The notes under the pieces are model-generated. The model did not search any database and was not told the DNA's origin. It worked only from the letters and a program-made list of their open reading frames with translations. Below, piece by piece: positions 11,771 through 20,962 of a stretch of DNA of 64,000 nt. The stretch comes from Cryomorphaceae bacterium (lineage in GTDB: Bacteria; Bacteroidota; Bacteroidia; Flavobacteriales_D; Cryomorphaceae). Location of the stretch: the NCBI GenBank assembly GCA_003565555.1, contig PXBH01000054.1, positions 17,629 to 81,628 on the forward strand. Reading direction: 5' to 3'. The translations under genes and the position numbers were made by a program. Each line of letters begins with the position of its first letter. Position 1 is the stretch's first letter.

Positions 11771-11844
11771 AGCCGATGGAGGGACTCGAACCCACGACCT
11801 GCTGATTACAAATCAGCTGCTCTAGCCAGCTGAGCTACATCGGC
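11771..11844 (-). tRNA. tRNA-Thr (TGT anticodon)
   Basis: Acceptor GCCGATG (11844-11838) pairs perfectly with CATCGGC (11778-11772). The anticodon loop TTTGTAA sits on the stem GCTGA/TCAGC. CCA is not encoded. It is first of the tRNA-tuf transcription unit; a TACATTTG -7 element lies 67 nt upstream. Confidence 0.96.
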
Positions 11845-12238
11845 ATCTTTAATTTCTTTCGCTGTAAAGAACGTTTGGGCATAAGCCCGTAACCTTTCGC
11901 AAAAAGGTCTGCAAATGTATGAAAGTTTTTTGCAGAAAAAGAAGGATTTTGAAATTTTCTTGGCAAAGGTATTCAAGGCTCTCGGAAGACGCCGGAGGCA
12001 CACACCTTACCTCCTGCCGACAAACGCTTTACAGAAGGACCGCATCCCACTCCCTAAAGACCGTAAGGAGCAAAAATACCGAACATTTGTCCCGATTGAG
12101 CAGGCGCGGCCGGAAGGAAATTGAAGTTAAGGCCTTTTTAGTGCTTTACTTCGGTTGAAATCGGCTGAATACCGACATACCTTGCCGGCCGTTCGGCATA
12201 CCTGAACTGATCCTGCGGGGAGGGGAAAAATCCGCTTA
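11845..12238. other. Noncoding interval between hpf and the tRNA-tuf operon
   Basis: About 400 nt without a credible gene. It contains the candidate promoter of the tRNA-tuf operon (11912-11919) and ends at the hpf terminator. Short frames on both strands (for example plus 11915-12124) show no family resemblance, low-complexity composition and no start context. I see no direct repeats at the tRNA end that would mark an attachment site. Confidence 0.6.
11912..11919 (-). promoter_or_regulatory. Candidate promoter -7 element of the tRNA-tuf operon
   Basis: TACATTTG on the minus strand matches the Bacteroidota primary-sigma -7 consensus TAnnTTTG. It lies 67 nt before tRNA-Thr(TGT). No clean TTG is found 19-23 nt upstream, so only the -7 half is supported. 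Confidence 0.5.
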
Positions 12239-12266
12239 CAAAAAAACGCCGTCTCTCGACGGCGTT
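12239..12266 (-). terminator. Rho-independent terminator of hpf
   Basis: Perfect 9-bp stem AACGCCGTC/GACGGCGTT (12245-12253 with 12258-12266) with a 4-nt loop, followed on the minus strand by TTTTTT. It lies about 20 nt after the hpf stop and insulates the tRNA-tuf operon from upstream transcription. Confidence 0.88.
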
Positions 12267-12286
12267 CACTAATCGTTTGATAATAT

Positions 12287-12589
12287 TCAGGCGGCTTCCG
12301 CGCGCTTGCCTTTGGTTTTGCGCACTTGCCTGCGCAATGCCTCCACCACACGGTCGGTGGCTTGCTCAAAGGAGGGTGATTGTCTCTTTGCAAACAACTC
12401 TTTTCCCGGCATGGTCACCTTGATCTCGGCAATCTTATTACCTTCTTCATTATTTTTATCCAGTTTGAGAAAAACTTCGGCGCTGATGAGTCGGTCGTGG
12501 AACTGCTCCAATTTAGCGAGTTTTTCTTCGATAAAGTTGATAAGCTTTCGATCCGCCTTAAAGCGAATGGAGTGAACACTAATTTGCAT
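12287..12589 (-). CDS. hpf: Ribosome hibernation promoting factor, short form (HPF/RaiA family)
   Basis: Binds the 30S decoding region in stationary phase and inactivates or dimerises ribosomes. It has 100 residues, matching the short HPF form without the C-terminal dimerisation domain. The beta-alpha-beta-beta-beta-alpha fold begins MQISVHSIRFKADRKL, followed by the helix FIEEKLAKLEQF. The segment SFEQATDRVVEALRRQVRKTK is the conserved last helix. It follows xerC by 32 nt and is followed by its own terminator. Confidence 0.93.
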   Translation of the reverse strand: MQISVHSIRFKADRKLINFIEEKLAKLEQFHDRLISAEVFLKLDKNNEEGNKIAEIKVTMPGKELFAKRQSPSFEQATDRVVEALRRQVRKTKGKRAEAA

Positions 12590-12621
12590 AGTCGTTCGGT
12601 TTACGGGTTAATAAAAAACGC

Positions 12622-13503
12622 TCAACCCTTGGGGTGGGCCTTGCGGTGAATCTCTTTAAGCTTCTCAATGCTGTTGTGGGTGTAAACCTGCGTTGCAGCG
12701 AGAGAAGCATGCCCCAGGATTTCTTTGATCGCATTCAAATCAGCGCCCCGGTTGAGCATGTGCGTGGCAAAAGTATGCCTGAGCACGTGGGGGCTTTTTT
12801 TCTGCAGCGAACTCACGCTTCCAAGGTAGTGATTTACCCTTCTGTAAACAAATTTCGGATAGAGTTTTGCGCCGTTTTCGGTAAGAAAAAAACAGGCTTG
12901 ATCTTTGATGGACGGGAGTAAATTGCGCGCTTGTTCGTAGCTCATCAGCAGGTTGCTCAGGCTTTTTCCTACGGGTATAATTCGCTCCTTGTTGCGCTTT
13001 CCGAGTACACGAAGCGTACCTTGCTCGGGATCAAATGCATTCTTTTTTAACCCTGTCAATTCAGCCAGACGCATGCCGGTGTGGTATAGCAATTCGATCA
13101 GGGTCCGATCCAAAATTCCGGCGTAGCCTTCGGGGTAGACCCTTTCGGGAAAAAGCGCCTCCATCTGTGCTTCTTCCGCGTATACGGGCAGTCTTTTCGG
13201 GATTTTCGGCAGGGCGAGGGTAGCTGCCGGATTGTGCACCGCCCCGTAGTATTTCATCAACCATTTAAAAAAGGTGCGTACGGTACTGACCCTTCTTCGG
13301 ATACTTTTTGCGGTGAGCCCCTCCTCCATCATAGATGCCACCCAAGAACGCAGCACAGCTTCATCTGCATCAGCGATGTGATCGATCGCAAAATTTTCTG
13401 AAAGAAAGGCCTCAAAAGAGGTGAGATCGGAGTCGTAGGCTTTCAGCGTATGGATGCTGTAGCCTTTCTCGAACCGAAGGTAGTCTGTGAATTTTTCGCG
13501 CAT
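12622..13503 (-). CDS. xerC: Tyrosine recombinase, XerC/XerD type
   Basis: Site-specific recombinase of the chromosome-dimer-resolution family; 293 residues, standard for Xer. The N-terminal SAM-like core-binding domain spans about 1-85. Catalytic residues are visible: R145 (GMRLAE), H239 and R242 (HVLRHTF), H265 (LGHASL) and nucleophile Y274 (VYTH). The ATG at 13503 directly abuts the rpsU terminator. Position between rpsU and hpf is, from memory, usual in flavobacteria, so this is a housekeeping recombinase and not an island integrase. XerC versus XerD is not settled by sequence alone. Confidence 0.9.
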   Translation of the reverse strand: MREKFTDYLRFEKGYSIHTLKAYDSDLTSFEAFLSENFAIDHIADADEAVLRSWVASMMEEGLTAKSIRRRVSTVRTFFKWLMKYYGAVHNPAATLALPKIPKRLPVYAEEAQMEALFPERVYPEGYAGILDRTLIELLYHTGMRLAELTGLKKNAFDPEQGTLRVLGKRNKERIIPVGKSLSNLLMSYEQARNLLPSIKDQACFFLTENGAKLYPKFVYRRVNHYLGSVSSLQKKSPHVLRHTFATHMLNRGADLNAIKEILGHASLAATQVYTHNSIEKLKEIHRKAHPKG

Positions 13504-13530
13504 AAAAAAAGCAGGACCGAAATCCTGCTT
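13504..13530 (-). terminator. Terminator of rpsU
   Basis: Stem AAGCAGGA/TCCTGCTT (13509-13516 with 13523-13530), loop of 6 nt, then seven T on the minus strand. The T-tract ends exactly at the xerC start codon, so rpsU transcripts would stop just before xerC unless they read through. Confidence 0.82.
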
Positions 13531-13554
13531 CTAATATGGTGAATTCGCACGGAA

Positions 13555-13746
13555 TTAATCGAGTTCCCTGCGGATTTTATTTGCATATACTGCTTTGAGA
13601 CGTTGCTGACGCTTCACTACAGAAGGTTTAGTAAATTGCTGACGCGAACGCAACTCTTTGATTACGCCGGTACGGTCGAATTTTTTCTTAAACTTCTTCA
13701 GGGCTCTTTCGATGTTTTCGCCCTCTTTAACGGGAACAATCAGCAT
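13555..13746 (-). CDS. rpsU: 30S ribosomal protein S21
   Basis: Small basic ribosomal protein near the mRNA exit/anti-SD region; 63 residues. The N-terminal VKEGENIERALKKFKKK motif is diagnostic and the tail is rich in Arg and Lys. The ATG is at 13746. It has its own TATATTTG promoter element 31-38 nt upstream and its own terminator downstream, so it is a monocistronic unit. Confidence 0.97.
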   Translation of the reverse strand: MLIVPVKEGENIERALKKFKKKFDRTGVIKELRSRQQFTKPSVVKRQQRLKAVYANKIRRELD

Positions 13747-13777
13747 AATAAGTGGTCTCCTTTAATTTTCGAGAGCG

Positions 13778-13785
13778 CAAATATA
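13778..13785 (-). promoter_or_regulatory. rpsU promoter -7 element
   Basis: TATATTTG (TAnnTTTG consensus) on the minus strand, 31 nt before the rpsU ATG. No convincing TTG at the -33 position. Confidence 0.6.
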
Positions 13786-13806
13786 ACACTTTCCTGCGAG
13801 AAATGA

Positions 13807-14949
13807 CTACTCGGAAAGAATTTTCCGGGAAATCACCAATTTCTGAATCTCACTGGTGCCCTCGCCTATAGTGCAGAGCTTGCTGTCGCGGTAAAATTTC
13901 TCGACGGGAAAGTCTTTCGTATAGCCGTAACCGCCGAAAATCTGAACAGCTTCCGTCGCGGCGCGCACGCAAACCTCACTTGCATAGTACTTGGCCATAG
14001 CCGATTGCTTGGTCACTTCTTTCTTTTTGTTTTTGAGGTCTGCGGCCTGAAGGGTCAGTAATTCGGCAGCCTCAATCTCCGTTGCCATATCGGCCAGCTT
14101 GAAGGAAATGGCCTGAAAGTCGGCAATAGGCTTGCCGAACTGCTCGCGCTCTTTGCTGTATTTTACTGCCGCGTCATAGGCCCCTTTGGCTATGCCCAGT
14201 GATAGGGCTGCGATGGAAATACGGCCGCCGTCCAGTATTTTCATGGCTTGAATGAAGCCTTCCCCTACTTCGCCCAAAACATTTTCGGCAGGCACACGGC
14301 AATCTTCAAATATCATCTCAGCGGTCTCGCTGGCGCGCATGCCGAGCTTGTTTTCTTTTTTTCCGGCTTTGAATCCGGGAGTACCGCGCTCCACCACGAT
14401 GGCCGTAATGCCTCGAGAGTCGAGAAGCTCTCCGGTTCTGACCAGAACCACAGCCACATCACCGCTGATGCCGTGGGTGATCCAGTTCTTGGCACCATTG
14501 AGCACATAGTGATCTCCGTCTTTTACGGCCGTGGTCTTCATGCGCAAGGCATCTGATCCGGTATTGCTCTCCGTAAGGCCCCAAGCGCCGATCCATTCTC
14601 CGGAGGCCAGTTTGGGAAGCCATTTTTTCTTCTGCTCCTCGGTACCGAAAGACATGATGTGACCGGTACAAAGGGAGTTATGGGCGGCCACGCTGAGCCC
14701 GATCGAGCCGCAAATCCGTCCTGTTTCTGATACGGCGGTGTAGTACTCGTAGTATCCGAATCCGCTTCCGCCGTATTCTTCGGGCACCAGAACTCCGAGC
14801 AAGCCGAGCTCGCCCATCTTCTTCATGGTTTCTAAAGGGAAAGTCTGATTTTCGTCCCAATCCATAAAATTGGGGCGTATCTCCTTTTCTCCGAAGTCGC
14901 GCACCATTTGCGCGATCATTTTTTGATTTTCTGTGAGTTCACTGTGCAT
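13807..14949 (-). CDS. Acyl-CoA dehydrogenase
   Basis: FAD enzyme that introduces the alpha-beta double bond in acyl-CoA (fatty-acid or branched-chain catabolism); 380 residues, normal for the short-chain type. Family motifs: [12 protein letters not shown] near residue 125, [18 protein letters not shown] near 340, and the catalytic-base signature EGTSEIQ with Glu363. The ATG at 14949 lies 29 nt after the apt stop, so it may be the last gene of the HhH-apt unit. Chain-length specificity cannot be told from sequence; short-chain or isovaleryl type is likely. Confidence 0.93.
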   Translation of the reverse strand: MHSELTENQKMIAQMVRDFGEKEIRPNFMDWDENQTFPLETMKKMGELGLLGVLVPEEYGGSGFGYYEYYTAVSETGRICGSIGLSVAAHNSLCTGHIMSFGTEEQKKKWLPKLASGEWIGAWGLTESNTGSDALRMKTTAVKDGDHYVLNGAKNWITHGISGDVAVVLVRTGELLDSRGITAIVVERGTPGFKAGKKENKLGMRASETAEMIFEDCRVPAENVLGEVGEGFIQAMKILDGGRISIAALSLGIAKGAYDAAVKYSKEREQFGKPIADFQAISFKLADMATEIEAAELLTLQAADLKNKKKEVTKQSAMAKYYASEVCVRAATEAVQIFGGYGYTKDFPVEKFYRDSKLCTIGEGTSEIQKLVISRKILSE

Positions 14950-14978
14950 TGGTGTGTATTTTCAGTTGATGGTGTGGT

Positions 14979-15515
14979 TTAGGCATACTTCAGGAGGCTG
15001 AGGTTGGGCCTGTTGTAATCTGCGAGCTTTTCCCTGCCCTTGAGCATTTCGAGTTCGATGATAAAGGAGAAGCCTGCCAACGAGCCCCCTTCGGTTTTTA
15101 CCAATTCTGCTGCGGCGCAAGCGGTACCTCCGGTAGCGAGTAAGTCGTCGTGCACGAGCACATTCATACCCGGCTTCACGGCGCCTTTGTGTACTTCGAT
15201 TTCCGCAGTGCCGTATTCTAACGCGTAACTGTAGGAAACTGTTTTGGCCGGCAGCTTGCCCTTTTTTCGCATGACGATGAACGGCACATTCAGCTCCATA
15301 GCCAGGGGCAATCCGTATAAAAAACCCCTGCTCTCTATACCGGCCACGGCATCTACCTGTACCCCTTCAAAAAGTTTAACAAATTCAGCTACCACTGCCC
15401 GGCTGAGCACGGGCGACTCCAAAATGGGTGTAATGTCTTTGAATTGAATGCCCGGCTTGGGAAAGTCGGGCACGTTACGGATGGTCTTTTCGAGGGTCTC
15501 TCGCAGGTTTTTCAT
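14979..15515 (-). CDS. apt: Adenine phosphoribosyltransferase
   Basis: Purine salvage: adenine plus PRPP gives AMP. It has 178 residues. The PRPP-binding motif VLVHDDLLATGGTACAA lies near residues 120-136, and the substrate-flanking segment AGIESRGFLYG near 59-69. The ATG at 15515 overlaps the stop of the upstream HhH gene by four bases (ATGA), indicating translational coupling. Confidence 0.96.
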   Translation of the reverse strand: MKNLRETLEKTIRNVPDFPKPGIQFKDITPILESPVLSRAVVAEFVKLFEGVQVDAVAGIESRGFLYGLPLAMELNVPFIVMRKKGKLPAKTVSYSYALEYGTAEIEVHKGAVKPGMNVLVHDDLLATGGTACAAAELVKTEGGSLAGFSFIIELEMLKGREKLADYNRPNLSLLKYA

Positions 15516-16432
15516 CGGAAATCGAGATAAGCTGCAAGTTTAATTCTTAATTCGTCATTTAACAAACCCGCAGCCTGCATGTGATCGATGTCTTCAAAGC
15601 GACCGTTCTCCTCACGGTAGATTACAATCTTATTGGCCAGACCGAAATAGATATAAGGATGGCGGGAAAGGGCCTGCGCTGTAGCACGGTTTACGTCAAT
15701 TTTTTTGATCTCGGAAGTGTCGATGCGCACCTGCTCCGCGATGCGGTCCACATTTTCCTCGCTCATTTTCCAAATTTCCATGAGCTGGGCGATGGTGAAA
15801 AAACCCCCGAGCTCATCGCGGTAATCGGAAATCTGCCGGGCGTAAAAAGATCCCACTCCTCTGATTTTCAATAATTCATTTGTATCAGCCGTGTTCAGTT
15901 CTGCCACGGCGGGATTGTGTTTGTACAGGTCATAGTCAGCGGTATCAGACCATTTGACACGCTCCTCTTTCGGCTCTTTCCGGTCAGTTTTGTTCAAACG
16001 GGTTCCCGGCGCCTTGTCGGGCAAAAGCAGATATGGCTTCAGGCTGTCGAGACGCGCCTCATCTACAAAGTAGAGCCGGCCGAAATCATTTTTTTCACGA
16101 AAGTGCCCTCCGGCGGCCATGTACTTTCGCAGCACAGACACCTCCCTTTCGGAAAATCCCAATGCGAAGAATCCCGAATCGGAAAGCGTGTTGGGATCGA
16201 ATCGAAACAGCTCGTATGCGGTCTGTCCACGCTCCGCGGGATCGCTCTGCCCGCGCTGCGCTTCCGGATTAATTGCAGCAAGGTGTTCCGAAGGCTCCGG
16301 CGGGTCGGGGGCCACCATGCGCGGATATACCGCAGCAGACCCCACGACAAGTACACAAAGTATCAGAACGGCTACGGTGCCGCGGCGCTCAGCACGGTGA
16401 TGAATGAGGTATGAACGAAAGTTTCGAAGCAT
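15512..16432 (-). CDS. Membrane-anchored helix-hairpin-helix protein (ComEA-like)
   Basis: 306 residues. One N-terminal membrane segment (about 17-38) is followed by a polar linker. Several helix-hairpin-helix units follow: ELNTADTNELLKIRGVGSFYARQI (about 178-201) and DVNRATAQALSRHPYIYFGLANKIV (about 246-270) are the clearest. The repeated LNTAD/DVNRA starts are typical of ComEA-type DNA-binding HhH domains. Such proteins are proposed to bind DNA at the cell surface or in the periplasm; a role in DNA uptake is inference. It ends in a four-base overlap with apt. Confidence 0.8.
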   Translation of the reverse strand: MLRNFRSYLIHHRAERRGTVAVLILCVLVVGSAAVYPRMVAPDPPEPSEHLAAINPEAQRGQSDPAERGQTAYELFRFDPNTLSDSGFFALGFSEREVSVLRKYMAAGGHFREKNDFGRLYFVDEARLDSLKPYLLLPDKAPGTRLNKTDRKEPKEERVKWSDTADYDLYKHNPAVAELNTADTNELLKIRGVGSFYARQISDYRDELGGFFTIAQLMEIWKMSEENVDRIAEQVRIDTSEIKKIDVNRATAQALSRHPYIYFGLANKIVIYREENGRFEDIDHMQAAGLLNDELRIKLAAYLDFR

Positions 16433-16460
16433 GCCGTCCGCTTATAACGGGCGGCATCGG

Positions 16461-18527
16461 CTACTTAAACCGCTTTATTTCACCCGTCTTTATTCTGTGA
16501 AAATACGATTTTAGATCTTTTTTCACCTCACCCGAGAGAATAACCAATCCGAAAATATTCGGGAAGGCCATACCGAGAATCATGAGATCGGAGAAATCCA
16601 GCACGCTCCCGAGACCCACGGAAGAACCGACCACCACAAAAACGAGGAAGATCGCCTTGTAGCTCACTTCAGCCGCCCGCGATTGCCCAAACAAGTATGC
16701 CCAAGCTTTGAGCCCGTAATAAGACCACGAAATCATGGTGGAGAAGGCAAAGAGCACGATAGCGATCAGGAGCACCCAGTCAAACCATCCGAAAACACTG
16801 CTGAACGCCGCAGATGTGAGTTCAGACCCGTTCAGTTCGCCGGGAGTGTCTGCGAATCCGGTAAAAATAAGTACCAAAGCCGTCATGGTGCAGACCACAA
16901 CCGTGTCGACAAAAGGCTCTAAGAGTGCTACCAAGCCCTCACTGATCGGATGTTTGGTTTTGGAGGCTGCATGCGCAATGGAAGCCGAGCCCACGCCCGC
17001 TTCGTTTGAAAATGCCGCACGTTGAAACCCGACAATCAATACACCGATCACGCCTCCCTTCAGTGCAGAAGGTGAAAAAGCGCCGCTCACAATCGCTTCG
17101 AATGCCCCGCCGATATTACTGAAATGCAAAAGAATGATGATCAAGGCAAAGCCTACATAGACCCCAACCATGACAGGTACAATTTTGTCCGTCACCTTGG
17201 CAATACTTTTGATTCCGCCCAAAATGACCAGACCGACCAAAATGGCCAAAATCACTCCGAAGAGGGCCCCGTTGTTCTGGAAAAAATCCACCTTGGACGC
17301 GACCTGGGCAAAGGCCTGATTGGATTGAAACATATTTCCTCCTCCGAAGGAGCCCCCCACGCAAAGTATGGCAAACAGACCTGCCAGGACCTTACCCAGG
17401 GTCTTCATATTGCGTTTTTCCAATCCGCGGCTCAGGTAGTACATCGGGCCTCCCGACACCTCTCCGTTTTCGTCGATCAATCTGTACTTCAGACCGAGGG
17501 TACATTCGGTAAACTTGCTCGCCATTCCGAGAAGTCCGGCAATAATGATCCAAAAAGTAGCTCCCGGACCGCCGATCACAATGGCCACGGCCACCCCTGC
17601 AATATTTCCGAGGCCCACGGTGGCAGACAGCGCCGTGGTCAAGGCTTGGAAGTGTGAAACCTCTCCGTCATCTTTGGGATCGTCAAATTTTCCGGCCACC
17701 AGCAAGAGGGACTGCTTAATCCCCCTGAAATTGATGAAGCCCATTTTTATCGTGAAGAAGAGGGCACCCAGTACCAACCACACCACGATGAAAGGAATAT
17801 TCTTCTTCTGCGGATCACCGTTGGGGTGCAAGACGGGCCTCTCCTCTCCGTAGACGATTCTGCCGATTACCCCCGTATTGGGTTTTGCCAGCATATCGGG
17901 ATCATCCGAATCATACACCAAGTCGCCCGGGCTGTTCCACCACTCGATGGTCCCCGGCTCGGCGGCAAATACCGTCAAGGTATCGTTGATATTTCGCTTG
18001 ATAAGGGCCAGTTTGTCTCCGCGCTTCACTTCCTCACCTTCCTGCTTATACCGCTGCATAAGAATCACCTTTCGCAAGTTTGTCTGCTCGGGCTTTACGG
18101 TATACAGCCTTCGCTCATCTGCATAAACCACAGGGTCATAAATCCCTACAAACTCGAAGGGATCCCAAAACAGCACGGAGCTGATCGCATTGACAAGGGG
18201 CAGGAATACCGAATTTATTCTTTCTTCTGTGGATCCCACGGGCACCCTTCCGGTCAATTCCGCAGTTTCTCCGGCGGAGTCGCGCACGATCACAGAAAAA
18301 GTTACGCCTTCGGTAAGGCCGCTTGACATTTTGGAGTTTTGCGGAGTACCGATATTGCTCCATTTGTAAGTGTACGGCGGGGTCCCCGATATCACCCTAA
18401 CCTCGGCACGTCCGTCGTCGATCTGCTCACTGTCGTTGTAGATAATCAGCTCCGCTTCGAGCTGGGCAAGGCAGGTAAACGGGGCTAAAAAGAGGAATAC
18501 AGCGAAAAGCAGGCGAGATTTTCCCAT
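16461..18527 (-). CDS. Alanine/sodium symporter (AGCS family) with N-terminal SprB-like and lipoyl-like extension
   Basis: 688 residues from the ATG at 18527, which opens a clean signal peptide ([22 protein letters not shown]); an upstream in-frame TTG at 18551 is less likely. The C-terminal two-thirds is an AGCS amino-acid:Na+ symporter: [44 protein letters not shown] and [10 protein letters not shown] are all present. Before it lies an extension absent from ordinary AGCS proteins. It has a SprB-repeat-like segment ([10 protein letters not shown], then SGLTEG) at about 23-100, and a lipoyl/HlyD-like segment ([12 protein letters not shown]...[10 protein letters not shown]) at about 140-215. 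The transported substrate (alanine, glycine or glutamine) is uncertain. Confidence 0.88.
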   Translation of the reverse strand: MGKSRLLFAVFLFLAPFTCLAQLEAELIIYNDSEQIDDGRAEVRVISGTPPYTYKWSNIGTPQNSKMSSGLTEGVTFSVIVRDSAGETAELTGRVPVGSTEERINSVFLPLVNAISSVLFWDPFEFVGIYDPVVYADERRLYTVKPEQTNLRKVILMQRYKQEGEEVKRGDKLALIKRNINDTLTVFAAEPGTIEWWNSPGDLVYDSDDPDMLAKPNTGVIGRIVYGEERPVLHPNGDPQKKNIPFIVVWLVLGALFFTIKMGFINFRGIKQSLLLVAGKFDDPKDDGEVSHFQALTTALSATVGLGNIAGVAVAIVIGGPGATFWIIIAGLLGMASKFTECTLGLKYRLIDENGEVSGGPMYYLSRGLEKRNMKTLGKVLAGLFAILCVGGSFGGGNMFQSNQAFAQVASKVDFFQNNGALFGVILAILVGLVILGGIKSIAKVTDKIVPVMVGVYVGFALIIILLHFSNIGGAFEAIVSGAFSPSALKGGVIGVLIVGFQRAAFSNEAGVGSASIAHAASKTKHPISEGLVALLEPFVDTVVVCTMTALVLIFTGFADTPGELNGSELTSAAFSSVFGWFDWVLLIAIVLFAFSTMISWSYYGLKAWAYLFGQSRAAEVSYKAIFLVFVVVGSSVGLGSVLDFSDLMILGMAFPNIFGLVILSGEVKKDLKSYFHRIKTGEIKRFK

Positions 18528-18612
18528 GGATGAAGTTGTCTTAAAAACCAATCAAGCCGCTAAAAAACACATTTCCGGGCATCGGGCAAAATAAGCAGAG
18601 AGCTGAGGGGGG

Positions 18613-18846
18613 CTATAAATCCCACACCGTTCTGCCCGGACGGGGGCGTATGAGGGTTCTGTGCTCTTTCCAAAACGCCATAAATAGGTAGAGGATGAGC
18701 GGTGATCCCAAAGTGATAAAAGAGATGTAAATAAAATACAGCCTGATGCGCGATGAGGAAATGCCCAACACATCACCCCACCAAGCGCAGACACCGTAGG
18801 CCTGTTTTTCAAAAAAATCGTAGATGAACTTAACGGGTCCTCTCAT
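18613..18846 (-). CDS. PspC-domain membrane protein
   Basis: 77 residues. The PspC-type core has CAWWGDVLGISSSRIRLYF (about 21-39) followed by a hydrophobic segment (ISFITLGSPLILYLFMAFW). PspC relates to phage-shock membrane-stress response, but stand-alone copies are common in Bacteroidota and their role is not established. The ATG at 18846 overlaps the 3' end of the DUF2851 gene by 17 nt, so it is translated with it. Confidence 0.8.
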   Translation of the reverse strand: MRGPVKFIYDFFEKQAYGVCAWWGDVLGISSSRIRLYFIYISFITLGSPLILYLFMAFWKEHRTLIRPRPGRTVWDL

Positions 18847-20122
18847 ATCGTTCTAAAGTGTAAGTTCCGGTTTTACAAGTTAAACATTTTCCCGCGTCAC
18901 AACCAAATTTTTTCAGTTGCAAAATCCCTTGTGTATCCATCGCATTATCAGCACGAAATCCGAGGGATCGGAATTGGCGAACAACCTTGTTGTCTTCGGG
19001 CGGGAGCATTTCCGTGATTTCTGCGGCCCTTTGCAGGAGACTTTCGTCCTTTCCGTACCTGCCCAAAGCGAAAAGAAAGGGCACCACCGCGTTGATAAGA
19101 ATGAGATTTCGGGTCGTCGCTCCGACTTTCTTTACGGCGGGCTTTCCCGCTTTGCCGAGGGTGTAATGTCTGTTCCAGAAATCGCCGGACAGCGCGATAT
19201 CAAAAAGCTTGAAAAGCTCCTCAGGCTTCTCCGTTTCCGTGATCTTCCGTGCTACGGCGCGATGGCGGTGGTAAAATTCCGCCACCTGTGCCAGCCGAAC
19301 CGCAGGGAAGTTTTGCGGTCTCAGTCGAAAAAGCTTCCAGGCGGTGGGCGGCATGGGTTCGAGCGCGAATTTGTTTTTCAGAAAGGCATACCGCTTTGCC
19401 AAGTCAAGTGCGTATTCAGCCTCAAGAGAATCTTCCTCCAAAAAACCGGCCTGCCCCAGAAAGAGGGCCTCGGTATCGGCAAGATCTTCCCAAACCTTGC
19501 GCAAGAGAGCAAAGGGCAGAATCCTCGAGAGCTGTTCGAAAGGCATGGCATTGACCTTAAGACCGAATGCACGCATCAGCATGCGATAAAAGGCAGCCTC
19601 GGTATCACCGCGGGTCTCATTGAGATGGTCAAAGCACAGGGCGGACTTATCCCTCAAGCGGTCGGAAAAGGCTGCCTCTACCGTGGATATCTTCACGATA
19701 TCAGGCACCGCATCGACCAATTTTTCACACGGGATAAACGCGGAATTCTTCAGCCAAGACTGATAATAGCGCCACGATTGATAGTCTATCAGATCTTTGA
19801 TGCAAAGGGTGGGAACCGTCTGACCGCCGGGTGAAAGGATATCCTTGTCGGCCGTATATACCACATGCAGTATGACATTGTCATAAGCCCGGTCTTCATG
19901 GTGGCGGTGTCGGAACCAATCGGAAGCCCGAATGTGGACCTCTACATTGCCGGCCCACTCGGTACCGCCGATTCTCAACCTTGCATTGAGAAAGTCAGGG
20001 CCTGCATCAAAATTCTGCACGCCCGGCGCCGCCACAGTCAGCTCCTCTCCGGACACAGTGCGCAGCGCGTAATCGGTAAATTTTTGGAACCTCCAGATGT
20101 ATTGCAGAAAGTCTTCGTTCAT
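18830..20122 (-). CDS. DUF2851 family protein
   Basis: 430 residues. The opening MNEDFLQYIWRFQKF and the following GVQNFDAGPDFLNARLRIGGTEWAGNVEVHI are the hallmark of DUF2851, a cytosolic Bacteroidota family of unknown function. The acidic and histidine residues in the first 110 residues (DAGPD, GNVEVH, HHED) look like a nuclease-type metal site, but that is only a guess. It sits 20 nt after pyrF and overlaps pspC, so it belongs to the purM-prfA-pyrF-DUF2851-pspC run. Confidence 0.88.
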   Translation of the reverse strand: MNEDFLQYIWRFQKFTDYALRTVSGEELTVAAPGVQNFDAGPDFLNARLRIGGTEWAGNVEVHIRASDWFRHRHHEDRAYDNVILHVVYTADKDILSPGGQTVPTLCIKDLIDYQSWRYYQSWLKNSAFIPCEKLVDAVPDIVKISTVEAAFSDRLRDKSALCFDHLNETRGDTEAAFYRMLMRAFGLKVNAMPFEQLSRILPFALLRKVWEDLADTEALFLGQAGFLEEDSLEAEYALDLAKRYAFLKNKFALEPMPPTAWKLFRLRPQNFPAVRLAQVAEFYHRHRAVARKITETEKPEELFKLFDIALSGDFWNRHYTLGKAGKPAVKKVGATTRNLILINAVVPFLFALGRYGKDESLLQRAAEITEMLPPEDNKVVRQFRSLGFRADNAMDTQGILQLKKFGCDAGKCLTCKTGTYTLERYERTR

Positions 20123-20142
20123 CTCCCGGGGGAATTGATGAA

Positions 20143-20961
20143 CTAAAGTAATGATTTTCGGCGAAGTATCGATTTCATTTCTTCCGCGATGCGCGCGGCC
20201 TCGGCTGCTGCGGCTTCTGCGAAATCTTTTTCGCGGGAAGCGTAGAGGATCCCGCGCGAGCTGTTGACCAAGAGACCCACATCTTCATTGAGCCCGTATC
20301 GGCATACTTGGGCAAGTGAGCCTCCCTGCGCTCCCACTCCAGGAACCAGGAAGAAATGCTCGGGCGCGCGCTCACGAAGGGCGCCGAACATCTCGGGGCG
20401 GGTAGCACCCGCTACGAACATCAGGTTCTCGGGACTACCCCATGCCGCGGCTTCAGTAATGACCCGGGCGTACAGGGGTACCCCGTGTGAATTCTCGCAG
20501 AGTTGGAAATCATCTGCCCCCGCATTGGAAGTGAGCGCCAGAACCACCGCCCATTTTTCCGGAAAGGAAAGAAAAGGCCCTACACTGTCGCTGCCCATGT
20601 AGGGAGCCACGGTGACCGCGTCGAATTGATACGTCTCGAAAAAAGTACGCGCATACATCCGGGAAGTGTTGCCGATATCGCCGCGCTTGGCATCGGCGAT
20701 GGTGAAGTGTTCAGGGCCGATGTATTCGAGGGTTTCTCCGAGAATTTCCCACCCGGCTGCACCCATCGCCTCGTAAAATGCAGTATTGGGCTTGAAAGCC
20801 GCAGCATAGGGGCGCACGGCGTCAATGATCGCCTTGTTGAACTTTAGAATACCCTCGGGACCGCTGTGCCCCGGCGGCAGCTTCTCAGGGTCGGGGTCGA
20901 GCCCTACGCAGAGAAAGCTGCCCTTGTCACGAATCGTTTTGATAAGTTGATCCCTGTTCAT
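20143..20961 (-). CDS. pyrF: Orotidine 5'-phosphate decarboxylase, type 2
   Basis: Last step of UMP synthesis: OMP decarboxylation. It has 272 residues, matching the longer type 2 subfamily. The catalytic motif DAKRGDIG is at residues 90-97 (D90, K92, D95), and VGLDPD at 19-24 is the substrate-loop start. PGVGAQGG near residue 215 binds the phosphate. The start lies one base after the prfA stop. Confidence 0.96.
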   Translation of the reverse strand: MNRDQLIKTIRDKGSFLCVGLDPDPEKLPPGHSGPEGILKFNKAIIDAVRPYAAAFKPNTAFYEAMGAAGWEILGETLEYIGPEHFTIADAKRGDIGNTSRMYARTFFETYQFDAVTVAPYMGSDSVGPFLSFPEKWAVVLALTSNAGADDFQLCENSHGVPLYARVITEAAAWGSPENLMFVAGATRPEMFGALRERAPEHFFLVPGVGAQGGSLAQVCRYGLNEDVGLLVNSSRGILYASREKDFAEAAAAEAARIAEEMKSILRRKSLL

Positions 20962-20962
20962 T

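Noticed and set aside
11915..12124. Small plus-strand gene in the gap before hpf
   Set aside because: No family resemblance, and it overlaps the tRNA operon promoter region.
12622..13503. Tyrosine recombinase near a tRNA cluster as a genomic-island integrase
   Set aside because: Length and motifs are those of housekeeping XerC/D, the neighbours (rpsU, hpf) are core genes, and I see no direct repeat of a tRNA end.
16433..16455. GC-rich inverted repeat between the symporter and the HhH gene
   Set aside because: It has a mismatch, no T-tract, and lies in the leader of the HhH gene; too weak to call a terminator or operator.
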